DNA of 64,000 nucleotides from contig NZ_JAAXCY010000009.1 in NCBI RefSeq assembly GCF_014230465.1, forward strand, positions 62,001 through 126,000, given 5' to 3'. This document shows positions 7,997 through 17,595 of the stretch, in pieces. The notes under the pieces were generated by a model that did no database searches, was not told the origin of the DNA, and worked only from the letters and a program-made list of their open reading frames with translations. Every line of letters begins with the position of its first letter. The first letter of the stretch is position 1. The position numbers and the translations under genes were made by a program. This DNA comes from Pseudomonas cremoris. Its GTDB lineage: Bacteria; Pseudomonadota; Gammaproteobacteria; Pseudomonadales; Pseudomonadaceae.

Positions 7997-8725
7997 ATGG
8001 ATGTGCGCGGCTGGTTTTTGGTAGTGCTGTGCGCCTTCACATCCCTGGCGCACGCCGATGAGGTGTCGGTGGTTCCCGGCAAGGTCCTATTGGCCAGCGA
8101 GGCCTGGGATGATTACACCAACCCCGACGGTCGCGGGCTGGCCTGGGACGTGCTGCGCAAGGTCTTCGAACCGGCCGGAATCACACTGCAAACCCGCTCC
8201 GAGCCTTACACGCGCTCGGTCGGCTTAGCCCAGCGCGGCGAGGTCGATGGCTGGGTTGGTTCCTATCGCGATGAGGCCAAGGGTGTGCTTTACCCTCATT
8301 GGAACTTCGATTCCGATCACATCTACGCCCTTGGCCTGGCCAGTACGCCCGCGCCGACGATAGCTACGCTCGGCAATTATCGTTTGGCTTGGGTGCGTGG
8401 CTACAAGTACGAGGACTACCTGCCCAATGTGCACCGCTTCAACCAGATCGAACGCCGTGATGGCATCCTGCCGATGCTTCGACATGCCCGCGCCGACTTT
8501 TATATCGATGCCTTGACCGAAGCCCGTGAAGTCCTTGGGCAAGCGGATGATCCCTCGACGTTCAAGCTGACCCATATCGCCGAACTGCCGCTGTACGTGG
8601 GGTTTGCCGATAATGAACGGGGGCGGGGTTTAATGGAGGTGTTCGACCAGCGCATGGCGGTCCTGGTGAAAAATGGTGAGTTGAAGCCGATTTTCGAACA
8701 CTGGAATCAGCCCTATCCGTTCTGA
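7997..8725 (+). CDS. periplasmic substrate-binding protein, SBP family 3
   Basis: The product has 242 residues with a signal peptide ending AHA-DE (about residue 21). The rest matches the small family-3 solute-binding fold (about 30-240), with YTRSVGLAQRGEVDGWVGSY and a late ERGRGLMEVFDQRM. No membrane or ATPase partner is adjacent, so it may serve a distant transporter or act as a sensor. The ligand cannot be predicted. AGGAGG lies ahead of the ATG. It sits where other pseudomonads have pgpA. Confidence 0.75.
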   Translation: MDVRGWFLVVLCAFTSLAHADEVSVVPGKVLLASEAWDDYTNPDGRGLAWDVLRKVFEPAGITLQTRSEPYTRSVGLAQRGEVDGWVGSYRDEAKGVLYPHWNFDSDHIYALGLASTPAPTIATLGNYRLAWVRGYKYEDYLPNVHRFNQIERRDGILPMLRHARADFYIDALTEAREVLGQADDPSTFKLTHIAELPLYVGFADNERGRGLMEVFDQRMAVLVKNGELKPIFEHWNQPYPF

Positions 8726-8812
8726 CCTGCATAGAACCGGGACGAAGGCCAATCGAACACATTGATCTTTATCAGCGATAATTCAGCTTAAGCGTCTGTA
8801 GGAACGTGCTGT

Positions 8813-8818
8813 TACAAT
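8813..8818 (+). promoter_or_regulatory. candidate -10 element for ribA
   Basis: TACAAT occurs 36 bases before the ribA GTG start, in the 129-base gap after the binding-protein gene. No convincing -35 box is seen at normal spacing, so only the -10 is proposed. Confidence 0.3.
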
Positions 8819-8854
8819 GGCCGCCTTTGTAAAAACTGAAATCAGGAGCACACG

Positions 8855-9472
8855 GTGCCCGTCGTTTTCGTCGCCGCTTCCAAGCTGCCTACCCCTTTTG
8901 CCACGTTCACCATGAACGGCTTTCTTGAAGAAGCCACCGGCCGCGAGCACGTCGTGCTCAGCCTGGGCGATATCACCGATGGCGCACCGGTGCTGGGTCG
9001 CGTGCACTCCGAGTGCCTGACCGGTGATGCACTGTTCAGCCAGCGTTGCGACTGCGGTTCGCAACTGGAAGCCGCCATGCGCGCCATCGCCCGTGAAGGC
9101 CGTGGCGTGTTGTTGTACCTGCGTCAGGAAGGCCGCGGCATTGGCCTGATGAACAAGATTCGCGCCTACGAGCTGCAAGATGGCGGCGCGGACACCGTCG
9201 AAGCCAACGAGCGCCTGGGCTTCGCCGCTGATCAGCGTGACTACGCGATCTGCCTGCCTATGCTTGAACACCTCGGCGTCAAATCCCTGCGTTTGATGAC
9301 CAACAACCCGCGCAAGGTCAAAGCCTTGACCGACATGGGTATCACCGTGGCCGAGCGCGTGCCGCTGCACACCGGGCACAACCCGCACAACAAGCTCTAC
9401 CTGGCCACCAAGGCCAGCAAGCTCGACCACATGATGGGCAATGAGCATCAGGGCGAGGTCGACCGCGCGTGA
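8855..9472 (+). CDS. ribA: GTP cyclohydrolase II
   Basis: The product has 205 residues from a GTG start with upstream CAGGAG. Zinc ligands Cys54, Cys65 and Cys67 are intact ([16 protein letters not shown]), and the active-site segments [11 protein letters not shown] and LTNNPRK-like [11 protein letters not shown] are present. It opens the imidazole ring of GTP in the first committed step of riboflavin synthesis. The intact cysteines contrast with the degenerate domain of RibBA in this window. The stop overlaps the next gene by GTGA. Confidence 0.97.
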   Translation: MPVVFVAASKLPTPFATFTMNGFLEEATGREHVVLSLGDITDGAPVLGRVHSECLTGDALFSQRCDCGSQLEAAMRAIAREGRGVLLYLRQEGRGIGLMNKIRAYELQDGGADTVEANERLGFAADQRDYAICLPMLEHLGVKSLRLMTNNPRKVKALTDMGITVAERVPLHTGHNPHNKLYLATKASKLDHMMGNEHQGEVDRA

Positions 9473-9888
9473 CCCGAGGCCAGGTGAAACGGCGACTGTC
9501 CTTCAACTGGTGGCAGTACCTGGCCCTGGCGTTGCTTCCCCTGTTTGTGATCAATCTGGTATTCGGCCAAGCCGAATCCCTGCTGCCAGTGTTGGCCATG
9601 CCGTTCTTTATCGCCGGCGTGGCCTCGATGTTTCTTAGCCTGCGTCACTTCAACGGCTACAAACACGCGTTGATCGCCACCTCCAAAGCCCTCGATACCC
9701 CCGAAGAACCGGCTGCCTGGATTACCCTGGCGGCCCGTCGACGTGCGGCGTTGCTGATCGCTGCTATTCCTGCCTGGATTGGCGCGCTGGCGGTGTTCGT
9801 AGGGTTGGAAGCCGTGCCGCTGTGCTTGCTGGCGCTGTCGACCCTGGTGTTGTTCTACCTCTACCGCATCCCCCGTCAACTGGGATGA
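9469..9888 (+). CDS. small four-helix inner-membrane protein
   Basis: The product has 139 residues from a GTG overlapping the ribA stop. Four hydrophobic stretches are visible: about 15-31 ([17 protein letters not shown]), 37-58, 90-110 ([19 protein letters not shown]) and 112-132. I do not recognise a characterised family. It overlaps btuF by ATGA, so ribA, this gene and btuF look like one coupled operon; a role linked to cobalamin or flavin uptake is only suggested by position. Confidence 0.65.
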   Translation: MTRGQVKRRLSFNWWQYLALALLPLFVINLVFGQAESLLPVLAMPFFIAGVASMFLSLRHFNGYKHALIATSKALDTPEEPAAWITLAARRRAALLIAAIPAWIGALAVFVGLEAVPLCLLALSTLVLFYLYRIPRQLG

Positions 9889-10673
9889 TGCGCCGCTGGC
9901 TGGCCGTTCTGCTGATGGCATCGAGTGCTCAGGCATGGGCGGTTGAGCGCGTGGTCAGCCTCGCGCCGTCTCTTTCCGAAATCGTGGCTGAACTGGGCGC
10001 TGCCGACCTGTTGGTGGGTGTGCTTGATGGTGGCGAGCGGCCGCCGGAACTGGCACAGGTGCCGTCAGTTGGGCACTACGGCCAACTGGACATGGAGCGC
10101 CTGCTCAGTCTCAAGCCCGACCTGATCCTGCTCTGGCCCAGCAGTGTCGGCCCGGCCCAGCGCGAGCAGTTGCAGCGTTTGAACATCCCCATTTACGTCG
10201 CCGAACCCCATAGCCTTGAACAGCTCACTACCCATGTCCAGGCCATCGCCGAGCAATTGGAGCGCGCTGATGCCGGCCGGCTGTTGGCCGCGCAGTTGCG
10301 CCAGCGCCTGGCCGAACTGCGCCAGCGTTATCAGCGGGCGCAGCCGCTGCGGGTGTTCTATCAAGTGTGGAACCAGCCGCTGTACACCGTGGGCGGTGGG
10401 CAGATCATCAGTGATGCGCTGAGTGTATGCGGCGGGCGCAATGTGTTTGACGACCTCAAGTTACCCGCGCCGCAGGTGAGTATTGAGTCGGTGTTGCAGC
10501 GTGATCCCGAGGTAATTCTTGTCGGTGATCAAGCGCAGATGGAGGCTTGGAAAGCCTGGCCAATGATGGCGCCGCGAGTGCGATTAGTGCCGGATAAAGG
10601 CGTGGAGCGGCCTAGTGGGCAGATGGTGGAGGCGGTGGCGAGGTTGTGTCAGGTGATATCGCCGAACCGCTGA
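9885..10673 (+). CDS. btuF: BtuF-like cobalamin-binding periplasmic protein
   Basis: The product has 262 residues with a signal peptide ending AQA-WAVE (about residue 18). The metal-chelate binding-protein fold begins RVVSLAPSLSEIVAELGAAD, typical of BtuF (vitamin B12 binding for the BtuCD importer). The later NQPLYTVGGGQIISDALSVCGG fits too. ATG 9885 overlaps the previous stop; an ATG one codon later is equally possible. No btuC/btuD is adjacent. B12 supply fits the B12-dependent EutBC encoded in the same window. Confidence 0.78.
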   Translation: MMRRWLAVLLMASSAQAWAVERVVSLAPSLSEIVAELGAADLLVGVLDGGERPPELAQVPSVGHYGQLDMERLLSLKPDLILLWPSSVGPAQREQLQRLNIPIYVAEPHSLEQLTTHVQAIAEQLERADAGRLLAAQLRQRLAELRQRYQRAQPLRVFYQVWNQPLYTVGGGQIISDALSVCGGRNVFDDLKLPAPQVSIESVLQRDPEVILVGDQAQMEAWKAWPMMAPRVRLVPDKGVERPSGQMVEAVARLCQVISPNR

Positions 10674-10709
10674 CACCGAGCCAGCTTGAATTGTGTACGC
10701 GGTCAAAAA

Positions 10710-10798
10710 TGTGGGAGCGAGCTTGCTCGCGAATACGATGTGTCAGCTACAGAGAAGCTGACTGATACACCGTCTTCGCGAGCAAGCCCGCTCCCACA
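10710..10798. repeat. REPIN (inverted pair of REP sequences)
   Basis: Two REP half-sites in inverted orientation (GTGGGAGCGAGCTTGC and its complement with CGGGC) bracket about 45 bases, 89 bases in total. It lies between the convergent btuF and dxs genes and can form a long hairpin at both 3' ends. The left copy has GAG in place of GGG. Confidence 0.9.
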
Positions 10799-10829
10799 TT
10801 TTAGTTCCGGTTTCTGTCGGAATATCGGG

Positions 10830-12728
10830 CTACAGGCCCAGCAGCGCCATGCGCTCGCGCACCGATGCTTCGATCCCGGCTTCGTCCAGCCCACACTCAG
10901 CCAGCATCTGCGTCGGCTTCGCATGTTCGACATACGCGTCCGGCAAGCCCAGATGCAGCACTGACTTGAGGATGTTCTCCCGCGCCAGGAACTCACTGAC
11001 CGCCGCACCGGCGCCACCCATGATGGCATTCTCTTCGATGGTCACCAGCAGTCCGTGGCTGCCGGCGATCTCGCGCACGAGTGCTTCATCCAGTGGTTTG
11101 ACGAAACGCATGTCGACCACGGTGGCGTCGATCTTCTCGGCGACCTTCAAGGCTTCGGCCAATTGCACGCCAAACACCAGGAACGCCGTCTTGCTGCCTT
11201 GGCGACGCACGATGCCCTTGCCGATTTCGATAGGCGACAGGTCCTTCTCGATCAGCGCATTCGGGCCATTACCGCGCGGGTAACGCACGGCGGCCGGGCC
11301 GTTGTACAGGTGGCCGGTGCTGAGCATCTTGCGCAGTTCGTTCTCGTCGCTCGGCGTCATCACCAGCATGCCGGGGATGCAGCGCAGGTAGGAGAGATCG
11401 AAGCTGCCGGCGTGGGTTGGGCCGTCCTCGCCCACCAGGCCAGCACGGTCGATGGCGAACAATACGTCGAGGTTCTGCACCGCCACGTCATGCACCAACT
11501 GGTCATAACCGCGCTGCAGGAACGTGGAGTAAATCGCCACCACGGGCTTGGCACCTTCACAGGCCATGCCGGCTGCAAAGGTCACCGCGTGTTGCTCGGC
11601 AATCGCTACGTCGAAGTAACGCAGTGGGAAACGCTCACTGAACGCCACCAGGTCGGAGCCTTCCTTCATCGCCGGGGTGATGCCCACCAGACGCGGGTCG
11701 GCGGCGGCCATGTCGCACAGCCATTCGCCGAACACCCCTGAATACTTCGGCCCGCTGGCTTTTTTCGGCGCAGCGGCGGGGGCGTCCACGGGTTCCAGCT
11801 TGGTGATGGCGTGGTAGCCAATCGGGTCGACTTCCGCCGGGGCGAAACCTTTGCCCTTTTTGGTGACGATGTGCAGGAACTGCGGGCCCTTGAGGTCACG
11901 CATGTTGCGCAGCGTGGCGATCAGGGTGGGCAGGTCGTGGCCGTCGATAGGGCCGATGTAGTTCCAACCCAGCTCTTCGAACAGGGTGCCGGGCACCAGC
12001 ATGCCCTTGGCATATTCTTCGGTGCGACGGGCAATTTCCCACGCGCCAGGCAGACGCGAGAGCACCTTCTTGCTGCCTTCGCGCATGCTGGCGTAGGTAC
12101 GGCTAGAGAGGATTTTTGCCAGGTAATTGGACAGGCCACCGACGTTGCGCGAGATCGACATGTCGTTGTCGTTGAGGATCACCAACATGTTGGCGTTCAC
12201 TTCCGGCGCATGGTTCAGCGCTTCGAAGGCCATGCCGGCGGTCAGCGCGCCGTCACCGATCACCGCAATCGCCTTGCGATCACTGCCTTGCAGGCGGGCG
12301 GCAATCGCCATGCCCAGCGCTGCACTGATGGAAGTGCTGGAGTGGCCGACGCCAAAGGTGTCGTACTCGCTCTCGGAGCGGCGCGGGAAGGCGGCAATGC
12401 CGTCCTTTTGGCGCAGCGTGCCCATTTGCTCGCGACGACCCGTGAGGATCTTGTGCGGATACGCCTGATGGCCCACGTCCCACACCAGCCGGTCGTCCGG
12501 GGTGTCGAACACGTAATGCAGGGCGATAGTCAGCTCGATGACGCCCAGGCCGGCGCCGAAATGCCCACCGGTCTGGCCGACCGTGTAGAGCAATTCCAGG
12601 CGCAACTCATCGGCCAGGGTTTCCAGCTCGGCTTCACCCAGACGGCGCAGGCCGACCGGCGTGACAGCGCGGTCGAGCAGGGGCGTGGACGGGCGCTTGC
12701 GGGGAATCTCTTGAAACGTCGTGGGCAT
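10830..12728 (-). CDS. dxs: 1-deoxy-D-xylulose-5-phosphate synthase
   Basis: The product has 632 residues, close to the E. coli length. The thiamine-diphosphate motif [15 protein letters not shown] and the transketolase pyrimidine-domain segment [13 protein letters not shown] are present. It condenses pyruvate and glyceraldehyde 3-phosphate to DXP, the entry to the MEP isoprenoid pathway and a precursor for thiamine. It is downstream of xseB and ispA on the same strand, the usual three-gene order. Confidence 0.97.
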   Translation of the reverse strand: MPTTFQEIPRKRPSTPLLDRAVTPVGLRRLGEAELETLADELRLELLYTVGQTGGHFGAGLGVIELTIALHYVFDTPDDRLVWDVGHQAYPHKILTGRREQMGTLRQKDGIAAFPRRSESEYDTFGVGHSSTSISAALGMAIAARLQGSDRKAIAVIGDGALTAGMAFEALNHAPEVNANMLVILNDNDMSISRNVGGLSNYLAKILSSRTYASMREGSKKVLSRLPGAWEIARRTEEYAKGMLVPGTLFEELGWNYIGPIDGHDLPTLIATLRNMRDLKGPQFLHIVTKKGKGFAPAEVDPIGYHAITKLEPVDAPAAAPKKASGPKYSGVFGEWLCDMAAADPRLVGITPAMKEGSDLVAFSERFPLRYFDVAIAEQHAVTFAAGMACEGAKPVVAIYSTFLQRGYDQLVHDVAVQNLDVLFAIDRAGLVGEDGPTHAGSFDLSYLRCIPGMLVMTPSDENELRKMLSTGHLYNGPAAVRYPRGNGPNALIEKDLSPIEIGKGIVRRQGSKTAFLVFGVQLAEALKVAEKIDATVVDMRFVKPLDEALVREIAGSHGLLVTIEENAIMGGAGAAVSEFLARENILKSVLHLGLPDAYVEHAKPTQMLAECGLDEAGIEASVRERMALLGL

Positions 12729-12838
12729 CAGGCGAATCGTTATAGGTATAGAAGAGGCGGCAGTTTACCTCAAGCATTGCAAACTGCCCACGCAGAGCGC
12801 CGAACTTGGCTGATATGCGGCCGTAAAGGCCGCCGTTA

Positions 12839-13726
12839 TCAGTGCCGGCGTTCGACGATATACCGCGCCAGGTCCCGCAGCGGCTCGGCCGCCGCGTCGA
12901 AAGGTCGCAGGGCGTCCAGGGCTTGATCGCGCAGTTCCAGGGCGTACGCCTTGGCCGCGTCCAGCCCGAGCAATGCAGGATAAGTCGGTTTGTCCCGTGC
13001 GATATCGGCACCCTGGCGTTTACCCAGGGTGGCGGTATCACTTTCCACGTCGAGAATGTCGTCCTGCACCTGGAAGGCCAGGCCGATGGCGCGGGAGTAG
13101 GTGTTCAGCGCGGCCAGCTGTGCAGCTTCGGCGCGGCCACTGGCCAGGGCGCCCAACTGTACGGCGGCTTCGATCAGCGCGCCGGTCTTGTGGCGGTGCA
13201 TGTATTCCAGGGCTTTTTGATCAAGTTTTTGGCCGACCGATCCCAAGTCGATGGCCTGGCCGCCAACCATGCCGGCAGGGCCCGCAGCCACTGCCAGGGC
13301 GGTAACCATGCGCAAGCGAACCTCGGCGTTGACGCAGCTCAATGTCGGGTCCAGCAATGCGCTGAACGCCAGGCTTTGCAGGCCGTCACCGGCCAGGATC
13401 GCGCAGGCTTCGTCGAAGGCTTTATGGGTAGTGGGCTGGCCGCGACGCAAGTCGTCGTCGTCCATCGCCGGCAAATCGTCATGCACTAGGGAATAAGCGT
13501 GGATCAACTCCACCGCGCACGCCGCACCATTGGCCTGCTCGGCCGGTGCGCCCAGCGCTTCGCACGCGGCATACGCCAACAATGGACGCACGCGCTTGCC
13601 GCCATTCATCACGCTGTAGCGCATGGCTTCGTAAAGACGCTTGAGTTCGGGGCTTGGCGCAACAAACAAGGGTTCCAACGCCGCATTGACCCGGGCTTGG
13701 CTACTGGCCTGATACGCGTCGATCAT
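12839..13726 (-). CDS. ispA: farnesyl diphosphate synthase (short-chain polyprenyl synthase)
   Basis: The product has 295 residues. The first aspartate-rich motif is [10 protein letters not shown], followed by RRG; the second is QVQDDILD. It extends dimethylallyl diphosphate with isopentenyl units to C15 for ubiquinone, undecaprenol and related lipids. The start overlaps the xseB stop (ATGA at 13723-13726). Confidence 0.95.
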   Translation of the reverse strand: MIDAYQASSQARVNAALEPLFVAPSPELKRLYEAMRYSVMNGGKRVRPLLAYAACEALGAPAEQANGAACAVELIHAYSLVHDDLPAMDDDDLRRGQPTTHKAFDEACAILAGDGLQSLAFSALLDPTLSCVNAEVRLRMVTALAVAAGPAGMVGGQAIDLGSVGQKLDQKALEYMHRHKTGALIEAAVQLGALASGRAEAAQLAALNTYSRAIGLAFQVQDDILDVESDTATLGKRQGADIARDKPTYPALLGLDAAKAYALELRDQALDALRPFDAAAEPLRDLARYIVERRH

Positions 13727-13965
13727 TCCGGCTGTTCCGCATCGAAAGGTTCTTCGGCCAATTCCCCGTCACGTTCCAGCAGCACCTGCACCTTCTGCTC
13801 CGCCTGCGCTAACGCGCTCTGGCAGTCGCGAGTCAGGCCGATGCCTTGCTCAAACGCTGTCAACGAGTCTTCCAGCGACAACTCGCCGTTCTCCAGACGC
13901 TCGACCAGGGTTTGCAGGTCGGCGAGGGATTGTTCGAAATCGAGTGCAACTTTTTTGCGGGCCAT
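13723..13965 (-). CDS. xseB: exodeoxyribonuclease VII small subunit
   Basis: The product has 80 residues, the family length. The conserved core [27 protein letters not shown] continues to a [12 protein letters not shown] helix. It forms the small subunit of exonuclease VII with XseA, which is encoded elsewhere. It is the first gene of the xseB-ispA-dxs operon. Confidence 0.95.
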   Translation of the reverse strand: MARKKVALDFEQSLADLQTLVERLENGELSLEDSLTAFEQGIGLTRDCQSALAQAEQKVQVLLERDGELAEEPFDAEQPE

Positions 13966-14050
13966 GGCGGCTATTCCGGTAGACGGTAAACCGGCGGGAC
14001 ACTAGCAGACATGGGGATTCTGGGCAAATGAGCGGGGGTGGTCTAAGAAG

Positions 14051-14118
14051 AGCGTGAGCCGAATAAATGAATTATTCGGCTCACAAAATGAGCCGATTGC
14101 TCACGCTATTCGGCTCAC
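14051..14118. repeat. cluster of four GTGAGCCGAATA-type inverted repeats
   Basis: GTGAGCCGAATAA (14054-14066) and its perfect complement (14072-14084) form a 13-bp stem with a 5-base loop. A second, less regular pair follows: GAGCCGA (14090-14096) and TCGGCTC (14110-14116), with GCTCACG between. The cluster lies between the 3' end of the siderophore receptor and the start of xseB, and differs in sequence from the REPINs elsewhere in the window. Confidence 0.7.
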
Positions 14119-14135
14119 TACTCTTTCAGACTTTG

Positions 14136-16559
14136 TTAAAAATCGTACTTGAAACCCGTCATCACATTACGCGGCGCCCCATAAACCCCGGCGCTGGTGG
14201 TGGTGAAGTATTCCTTGTCGAACACGTTGTTGAGGTTCACCGACGCTGAGAGGTTTGGGGTGATCTGGTAACGCGCCAACAGGTTGGCCACGGCGTAGCT
14301 GTCTTGGGTGTAGTACTTCAAATCGAAGCCGGTTTTGCTCTGCCAGTTGAATCCGCCGCCAACCGTCAGTTTGTCCAGCGGGCCGGACAGGCGGTACGTG
14401 GTGAACATCTTTACGCTGTGGCGAGGGATTTGCGTGGCAATGCGCTGGTCATCCGCGTCGGTGCTGACGCTGTAGGTGTAACCCCCGGCGACGTTCCAAC
14501 CCTGGGCCAGTTCGCCGTTGAGCTCCAGTTCCACGCCCTGGGTAGTGGTGCCTTGCACCGCTTTGTACGCTTGGAAACTGGTGGGTGTCAGGTTATTGCC
14601 GTCAGGTTGCGACAGGTTGTCCTGCTCAAGTTTGAACAATGCCAGGCTCGCGTTGAGCATGTCGTCATTGAAGCTGCCCTTGACCCCGAGTTCATAGCCG
14701 GTGCCCTCAAGCGGCGCCAGGTAGGAACCGGTCACGGTCTGGTCGCTTTGTGGGCTGAAGATCTTGGTGTAGCTGGCGTACACCGACCAGATGTCGCTGA
14801 GGTCGTAAACGATCCCGCCGTACGGGATGAACACGCCGTTTTCTTCACGATTCAAATGGATGTCGTCGTAACCTGCTGCGGTGTAGGTCACGTCATCAGT
14901 TTGCTTCCAATTGATCAGGCGTCCGCCCAGGATCAGGCTGGTGGCGTCATTCAGGTGCCAGCGTGAGGTGAGGTAGGCCGAGTACTGGTTTTCCTTGAAG
15001 TCCTCTTCGCCTTTTTTCTCGAAATTGGGCTTGGGCGCGTTGCCGTCCCAGTCGTAGACAGGCCCGATGCTGCCGTCGTAACCGCCGCGCATCCAGCCGC
15101 CGTAATCCGGCGCGTTGGTGTTGCGGATCTGCGACAGCTGCACGCCTGCGATCAGTTCATGTTCGCGCCCCAGCAGTTCAAAGGGGCCGGTGACATAGAC
15201 GTCAATTGCGTTCTGCTTAGGGTTACCCTTGAATTTATTGGGCAGCACGGCAGCGCCGAGCCCGGTGGCGGGGTCGATGTCGCCGTACAGGTAGCTGATC
15301 GCCGAGTCGTATTGATTGTCGGTGTGGGTGAAATCGAGCTTGGCGCTCCAGCCGTTATCGAACTGATGCTCCAGGGATGCGAAGTAGCTGGTCTGGTCGT
15401 GGTCGTAGAACGACCAATCGGTGGCGGTGTTGAACGAGCGCTTGAAGTCTGTGCGCCCCCCGGCACTGCCGAACAGTGGAAAACCGCTGCGAGGCGGCGC
15501 GTGGGTGTGCACGGTCTGGTAGCTGAAGCCCAGGGTCAACAGGGTGCTTTCGCTCAGATCAAACTCACTGATGCCGTAGACCAGGTTGGTGTCCTGTTTA
15601 TAGCGGTCGACCCAGGAGTGCTGGTTTTTATAATCCAGCACCATGCGCCCGCGGATGTTGCCGGCATCGTTCAGCGGGCCGGAGACGTCCACCGACGTGC
15701 CGTAGCGATCCCAGGTGCCGGCTTCGCCGCTGATACTGGCTTGAGGCGTGGCGGTAGGGCGCTTGCGGATCAGGTTGATGGTGGCGGACGGTTGGCCCAT
15801 GCCGCTGATCAGGCCAGTCGCGCCGCGCACCACTTCAACCCGGTCGTACATGGCGGTGTTCTGGGTGTAGTTGTCCATGCGCGACGAGGTAGGTACACCG
15901 TCGACCTCAAAGTTGCTGATAGCGAAACCGCGCGAATAATAAGCGTCGGAGTCGGCGCCCTGGCCTTCGCGTACCACCGTGATACCGGATGTGGCCTCCA
16001 TCGTGTCCGTCAGGTTCGACAGCTTCTGGTCGGCGATGCGTTGTTGGGTGATCACCGTCACGGACTGCGGGGTTTCCTTGAGCGCAATGTTCAGCCGGTT
16101 GGAACTGCTGGACGATTGCGTGGTGTAGGAACCGGTGCCTTCGGTGATGGATCCGGGCGCCTTGCCGGAAATACTCACGGCCGACAGTTGCAGGGTATCG
16201 CCGGTTGCAGCCGGGATATCGATCACGAAACTGCTGGCATTGGGCTGGCTGTAACGGGCGCTGGTGCCGCTGGTGAGGATGCTCAAAGCTTGCTGTGGCG
16301 TATGTTCGCCACTTAGTGCCGTGGAGCGCAGGCCGGCGGCTTGCGTCGCGTCATAGATAATCTGGTAGCCGCTTTGTTGGGCGAACTGGTCCAGCGCATC
16401 GGTCAACGATTGTGCAGCGATATTGAAATTCAAACGCTGACCGCTTGCCTCGCTCGCCGCAGGCGTTGCGGCCTGGGCAAACGACAGCGGCAAGCCGACG
16501 GCCATCAAGGTGACCGCCAGCGGTAAGTATTTGAACCCCGTGACTTGTGAATAGTGCAT
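14136..16559 (-). CDS. TonB-dependent siderophore receptor with N-terminal signalling (STN) domain
   Basis: The product has 807 residues with a signal peptide ending AQA-ATP (about 30). The STN domain is at about 42-115 (LNFNIAAQSLTDALDQFAQQSGYQ). The plug starts near 160 (LKETPQSVTVITQQRI), and a 22-strand barrel ends in the outer-membrane Phe of GFKYDF. It resembles the FpvA/FoxA group and should import a ferric siderophore of unknown type. The STN domain contacts the FecR protein encoded just upstream on the same strand, so substrate binding probably induces its own transcription through the sigma factor. Confidence 0.93.
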   Translation of the reverse strand: MHYSQVTGFKYLPLAVTLMAVGLPLSFAQAATPAASEASGQRLNFNIAAQSLTDALDQFAQQSGYQIIYDATQAAGLRSTALSGEHTPQQALSILTSGTSARYSQPNASSFVIDIPAATGDTLQLSAVSISGKAPGSITEGTGSYTTQSSSSSNRLNIALKETPQSVTVITQQRIADQKLSNLTDTMEATSGITVVREGQGADSDAYYSRGFAISNFEVDGVPTSSRMDNYTQNTAMYDRVEVVRGATGLISGMGQPSATINLIRKRPTATPQASISGEAGTWDRYGTSVDVSGPLNDAGNIRGRMVLDYKNQHSWVDRYKQDTNLVYGISEFDLSESTLLTLGFSYQTVHTHAPPRSGFPLFGSAGGRTDFKRSFNTATDWSFYDHDQTSYFASLEHQFDNGWSAKLDFTHTDNQYDSAISYLYGDIDPATGLGAAVLPNKFKGNPKQNAIDVYVTGPFELLGREHELIAGVQLSQIRNTNAPDYGGWMRGGYDGSIGPVYDWDGNAPKPNFEKKGEEDFKENQYSAYLTSRWHLNDATSLILGGRLINWKQTDDVTYTAAGYDDIHLNREENGVFIPYGGIVYDLSDIWSVYASYTKIFSPQSDQTVTGSYLAPLEGTGYELGVKGSFNDDMLNASLALFKLEQDNLSQPDGNNLTPTSFQAYKAVQGTTTQGVELELNGELAQGWNVAGGYTYSVSTDADDQRIATQIPRHSVKMFTTYRLSGPLDKLTVGGGFNWQSKTGFDLKYYTQDSYAVANLLARYQITPNLSASVNLNNVFDKEYFTTTSAGVYGAPRNVMTGFKYDF

Positions 16560-16576
16560 ACATCCTCCCCCGAGTT

Positions 16577-16595
16577 ACAAATGATAATGCTTCCT
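16577..16595 (-). promoter_or_regulatory. Fur-box-like site upstream of the siderophore receptor
   Basis: The site contains AAATGATAAT, matching the core of the 19-base Fur palindrome at 11 of 19 positions, with nine consecutive matches. It lies 18 bases upstream of the receptor start. Iron-dependent repression is inferred. Confidence 0.5.
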
Positions 16596-16662
16596 AAGTG
16601 CGGGGTAAGACGCAGCAGGCATCCAAATTACCGTGAGAGGCGTAAATAATTTTTCGAGGCAG

Positions 16663-17595
16663 TCAGCCGCGCACGATCAGCACTCGACGGGTGAGGGAGG
16701 TAGTGCGCAATTTCTGCGCACTGATCAACGCGTCGACGGCACTGTCGATTTGCTGGAGGTTGAAGCTGGCGCTGATGGGGCGTTGCGCGGCCTGGTCGTC
16801 GAGCCATATGACCCGGCCGCCCTGGTAGCGCATCAACTCGTCGAGGACGTCCCGCAGCGGCGCATTGCGCACCCGCAGTTGGCCGTCGCGCCACGCTAGC
16901 AGGCGGTCGGCGTCGACAGCGATAGGTGGCTGGATCTGGCCGTCAATGACCTTGAGTTGTTCACCCGGTTTCAGCGGTTGATGCTGCCCGCCGGCCATCA
17001 CTTCGACCTGGCCGCGCAACAGCGTGACTTCATCCTGGTTCGAACCGTGGCTGACCGAAAACGCGGTGCCCAATACCTGAACCCGCGAGTTGCCAGCACG
17101 TACTACAAACGGCCGGCCATCGTGGCTCACGTCCAGAAACACTCGACCTCGCAGCAAGTTTACGCGGCGTTCATTGCTGTTGAGCGTGATATCGACGGCG
17201 CTGTCGCTGTCCAGATGCAGACGCGATCCGTCGGCCAAGGTGATGTCCTGCTGCCGCCCCGTGGCGGTGGCGTAATCACTGCCCCAGGTGCTCATCGGTG
17301 GCGTCATCAGCATCACCGTCGCGAAGGCCAGCACCAGGCAGGCCGCCGCTGCGTAGGTCGCCCGTCGCGACAGTGGGCGTCGCCGCTCAGTGCGCCGCAC
17401 AGCGTGGGCTGGGCGCTCGAGCAATGTCCAGAGTGTCTCTACGTTCTGGTAGGCATTGGCATTGAGCGGTTCCGCGCGCCACAACTCAAACGCGTTGCGC
17501 TGTTGGGCGCTGACATTGTCGGCACGCAGACGCGTCCACCAATCCAGCGCTTGCTGATCACGTTCGGACGGCGAGGGGTTTGGCTGATTGTTCAT
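16663..17595 (-). CDS. FecR-family anti-sigma factor / signal transducer
   Basis: The product has 310 residues. An N-terminal DUF4880 segment (about 14-60, ALDWWTRLRADN and FELWRAEPLNANAYQ) is followed by one transmembrane helix near 85-105 (YAAAACLVLAFATVMLM), a periplasmic FecR domain (about 115-210), and a C-terminal STN-like region. It relays the receptor signal to the cytoplasmic sigma factor. ATG 17595 is chosen because it overlaps the sigma-factor stop and lies at the domain start. Confidence 0.92.
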   Translation of the reverse strand: MNNQPNPSPSERDQQALDWWTRLRADNVSAQQRNAFELWRAEPLNANAYQNVETLWTLLERPAHAVRRTERRRPLSRRATYAAAACLVLAFATVMLMTPPMSTWGSDYATATGRQQDITLADGSRLHLDSDSAVDITLNSNERRVNLLRGRVFLDVSHDGRPFVVRAGNSRVQVLGTAFSVSHGSNQDEVTLLRGQVEVMAGGQHQPLKPGEQLKVIDGQIQPPIAVDADRLLAWRDGQLRVRNAPLRDVLDELMRYQGGRVIWLDDQAAQRPISASFNLQQIDSAVDALISAQKLRTTSLTRRVLIVRG

